NCBI GenBank assembly: GCA_016296575.1
Contig: JAEDJA010000012.1
Coordinates: 1-64,000 of the forward strand
DNA from: Treponema sp.
GTDB taxonomy: Bacteria > Spirochaetota > Spirochaetia > Treponematales > Treponemataceae
Length of the DNA stretch: 64,000 nt
Direction: 5' to 3'
The notes beneath the pieces are model-generated. The model was not told the DNA's origin. It saw only the letters and a list, made by a program, of their open reading frames with translations, and searched no databases. The position numbers and the translations under genes are program-made. This document shows, piece after piece, positions 63,022-64,000 of this stretch (its first letter is position 1; each line of letters opens with the position of its first letter).

Positions 63022-63393
63022 TTAAAACTGCTTTGCTACGACTTCTTTAATCTTTATGATTTCTGGATGTGATGAAACTAAAACAAGATCGTTTACGATT
63101 GCAGTTGCACATAGCCAGATAAATGCAGAATTAAGCTCATTGTACTTTGTGCTTAATTCTGCATATTTTTCGGCTATAGCTTCATTTACAGGAAGAACAT
63201 TCAATAACTGGCAGAAATCTTTGCTTATCTCTAATTTTTCATCAGGATTATCTGCTTTCAAAACTTTCTCATACAGGATGCCTACAGACATTGCTGAAAT
63301 GAAAACATTTTCAGTGTCATCAAATAGATGAAAGAGCTCTGTTTTTCCCTTAAAAAAATCAATAACGTTTTCACTGTCTACAAGAAATTTCAT
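63022..63393 (-). CDS. PIN-domain (VapC-like) protein with altered active site
   Basis: A 123-aa protein of PIN-toxin size. The N-terminus FLVDSENVIDFFKG keeps the first Asp (Asp6), and ISAMSVGILYEKVLKAD the Glu (Glu42). Where the third acidic residue is expected (normally D-x-L/x-I-A-A), the sequence is ELNSAFIWLCATAIVNDLVL, with Asn/Ser in place of Asp. VapC-type enzymes cut RNA with an Asp/Glu cluster, so this one may be inactive. It follows the antitoxin gene by 9 bp in toxin-antitoxin order. Confidence 0.7.
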   Translation of the reverse strand: MKFLVDSENVIDFFKGKTELFHLFDDTENVFISAMSVGILYEKVLKADNPDEKLEISKDFCQLLNVLPVNEAIAEKYAELSTKYNELNSAFIWLCATAIVNDLVLVSSHPEIIKIKEVVAKQF

Positions 63394-63402
63394 TTGCTTT
63401 TC

Positions 63403-63723
63403 TTATTTATTGAAAGAATTAAAAAATCTGGCGGCACTTTTACCGGTGGCGTCGTTTATCAGTTTCTCGGCACGAGTTTCCCGGTCTTCGTTCAGCATCT
63501 GTACTACTTCTTCTACTGATAGTTTTTGGAAAGGTTCGTCAATTTTTTGTGCGTAATCATACAATTCAAAAAGAGGCGAAGCCGTGATGTTGCTGTTTTT
63601 TACCGGAGTTACAATAAACTGAGAGCCGTCAGCGCGATTAATCAGAGCCTGCCCATCTACTTTTGCCCGGTCTAAAAAAGACGAAAGATTTTGTCTGGCC
63701 TGGGAATAAGTCATTACAAACAT
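63403..63723 (-). CDS. Phd/YefM-family antitoxin
   Basis: A 106-aa protein. MTYSQARQNLSSFLDRAKVD and GQALINRADGSQFIVTPV are the Phd/YefM DNA-binding fold; the C-terminal half (LFELYDYAQKIDEPF…EEVVQMLNEDRETRAE) would wrap around the toxin. Such proteins neutralise the partner and repress their own operon. ATG 63723 has AGAGGTG before it; ATG 63714 is possible. It overlaps the truncated PIN frame upstream by 10 bp. Confidence 0.8.
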   Translation of the reverse strand: MFVMTYSQARQNLSSFLDRAKVDGQALINRADGSQFIVTPVKNSNITASPLFELYDYAQKIDEPFQKLSVEEVVQMLNEDRETRAEKLINDATGKSAARFFNSFNK

Positions 63724-63878
63724 ACAACACCTCTCTTCACCGCAATTTCAAAAGGTAGGCATTTTGAAGACAGTAAAAGCGTGTTTTTTGTTTTTTCCAA
63801 GATGCCCACAGCTTCATTTTCTTTTAAGAGAATCGCCAGAATAGCAGAAGCATCAATAAGTATGGTGTTTTGTCTCAC
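63714..63878 (-). pseudogene. Truncated PIN-domain toxin
   Basis: A 54-codon frame starting GTG 63878: NTILIDASAILAILLKENEA keeps the first Asp of a PIN domain, and LLLSSKCLPFEIAVKRG the LPxEI segment with the second acid. Whole proteins of this type are about 130 aa; this one stops just after LPFEI, exactly where the antitoxin gene begins. I infer a deletion that joined two toxin-antitoxin modules. The GTG overlaps the stop of the gene upstream (GTGA), as in coupled pairs. Confidence 0.6.
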
Positions 63879-64000
63879 TCTTCATTGTACAATTGCACAT
63901 GTAATTTTCTCAATTGCTTTTTTGGTTGTCGAAGACGAACGTGACTGGAAGGTGTTGCAAAAAATGGAGAAATATTAAGTGCAACAGTTTCACCGGCAAA
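63875..64000 (-). CDS. C-terminus of a probable antitoxin, cut by the window edge
   Basis: An open minus-strand frame from the right edge to TGA 63875: 41 residues, FAGETVALNISPFFATPSSH then VRLRQPKKQLRKLHVQLYNE E. The basic tail, the size, and the GTGA overlap with a PIN gene are as expected for the antitoxin of a VapBC-like pair. The family cannot be fixed from this part alone. Confidence 0.4.
   Translation of the reverse strand, partial: FAGETVALNISPFFATPSSHVRLRQPKKQLRKLHVQLYNEE

Overview
The window looks like a chromosomal segment of a host-associated treponeme (spirochaete). This is inferred from the moderately AT-rich sequence, the very large Ig-like surface proteins and lipoproteins, a CHASE2 adenylate cyclase, GH31/GH43/sialate-esterase/cellobiose-epimerase genes typical of gut and rumen treponemes, and sequences matching the sigma-28 (FliA) promoter form. 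No rRNA or phylogenetic marker was compared, so the genus is an inference. Both strands are densely coded, with short operons and few strong terminators.

Layout. 1-3050: decayed sequence (a gene tail, a frameshifted MerR-type HTH, a structured repeat), then a flavin/PLP-fold protein, a membrane acyltransferase and an HTH+AbrB regulator. 3050-7475: PatB/MalY beta-lyase with a DUF3737 partner, an HD protein, then pyrE and a histidine phosphatase separated by the remains of a short-chain dehydrogenase. 7486-18488 (minus): an envelope locus with a 1999-aa Ig-like protein ending in a barrel-like domain, an OMP-like protein, a membrane HD-GYP protein with its HD pair altered, and a secreted DUF4015 putative glycosidase. 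18631-21405: ZnuA/ZnuC/ZnuB metal importer. 21429-28641: GH31 glycosidase, FMN alpha-hydroxyacid oxidoreductase, phosphofructokinase, ClpP, UPF0158-GNAT fusion, DbpA-type RNA-binding protein, metallo-beta-lactamase-fold hydrolase. 28697-38673 (minus): two adjacent ~1660-aa paralogous lipoproteins.

38866-39590 holds tRNA-Pro(CGG) and tRNA-Asp(GTC) with 107-bp tandem repeats between them. 39591-43549: GntR regulator, glpK, cdd and O-acetylhomoserine sulfhydrylase. 43560-44216 is a repeat array. 44259-50669: dnaX, AEC transporter, type III glutamine synthetase, cellobiose 2-epimerase-like enzyme. 50684-55470: mazG flanked by palindromic repeats, then sialate O-acetylesterase and GH43 in one minus-strand operon. 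55628-62983: a run of five envelope/signalling genes (SH3 protein, M48 lipoprotein, CHASE2 cyclase, DUF3352-like propeller protein, lipoprotein). 63022-64000: a decayed cluster of PIN/antitoxin genes.

Two patterns cross gene families. First, at least six genes (DUF3737, znuC, pfkA, glpK, dnaX, GH43) have a -10-like hexamer ending 6-7 nt before the ATG and no Shine-Dalgarno, which predicts leaderless mRNAs. Second, three envelope genes (at 9816, 18488, 38673) have GCCGATA just upstream, two of them with TAAA 16 nt further up, which suggests that flagellar sigma-28 controls surface proteins here. All calls rest on reading the sequence and on family knowledge; no database search was run.
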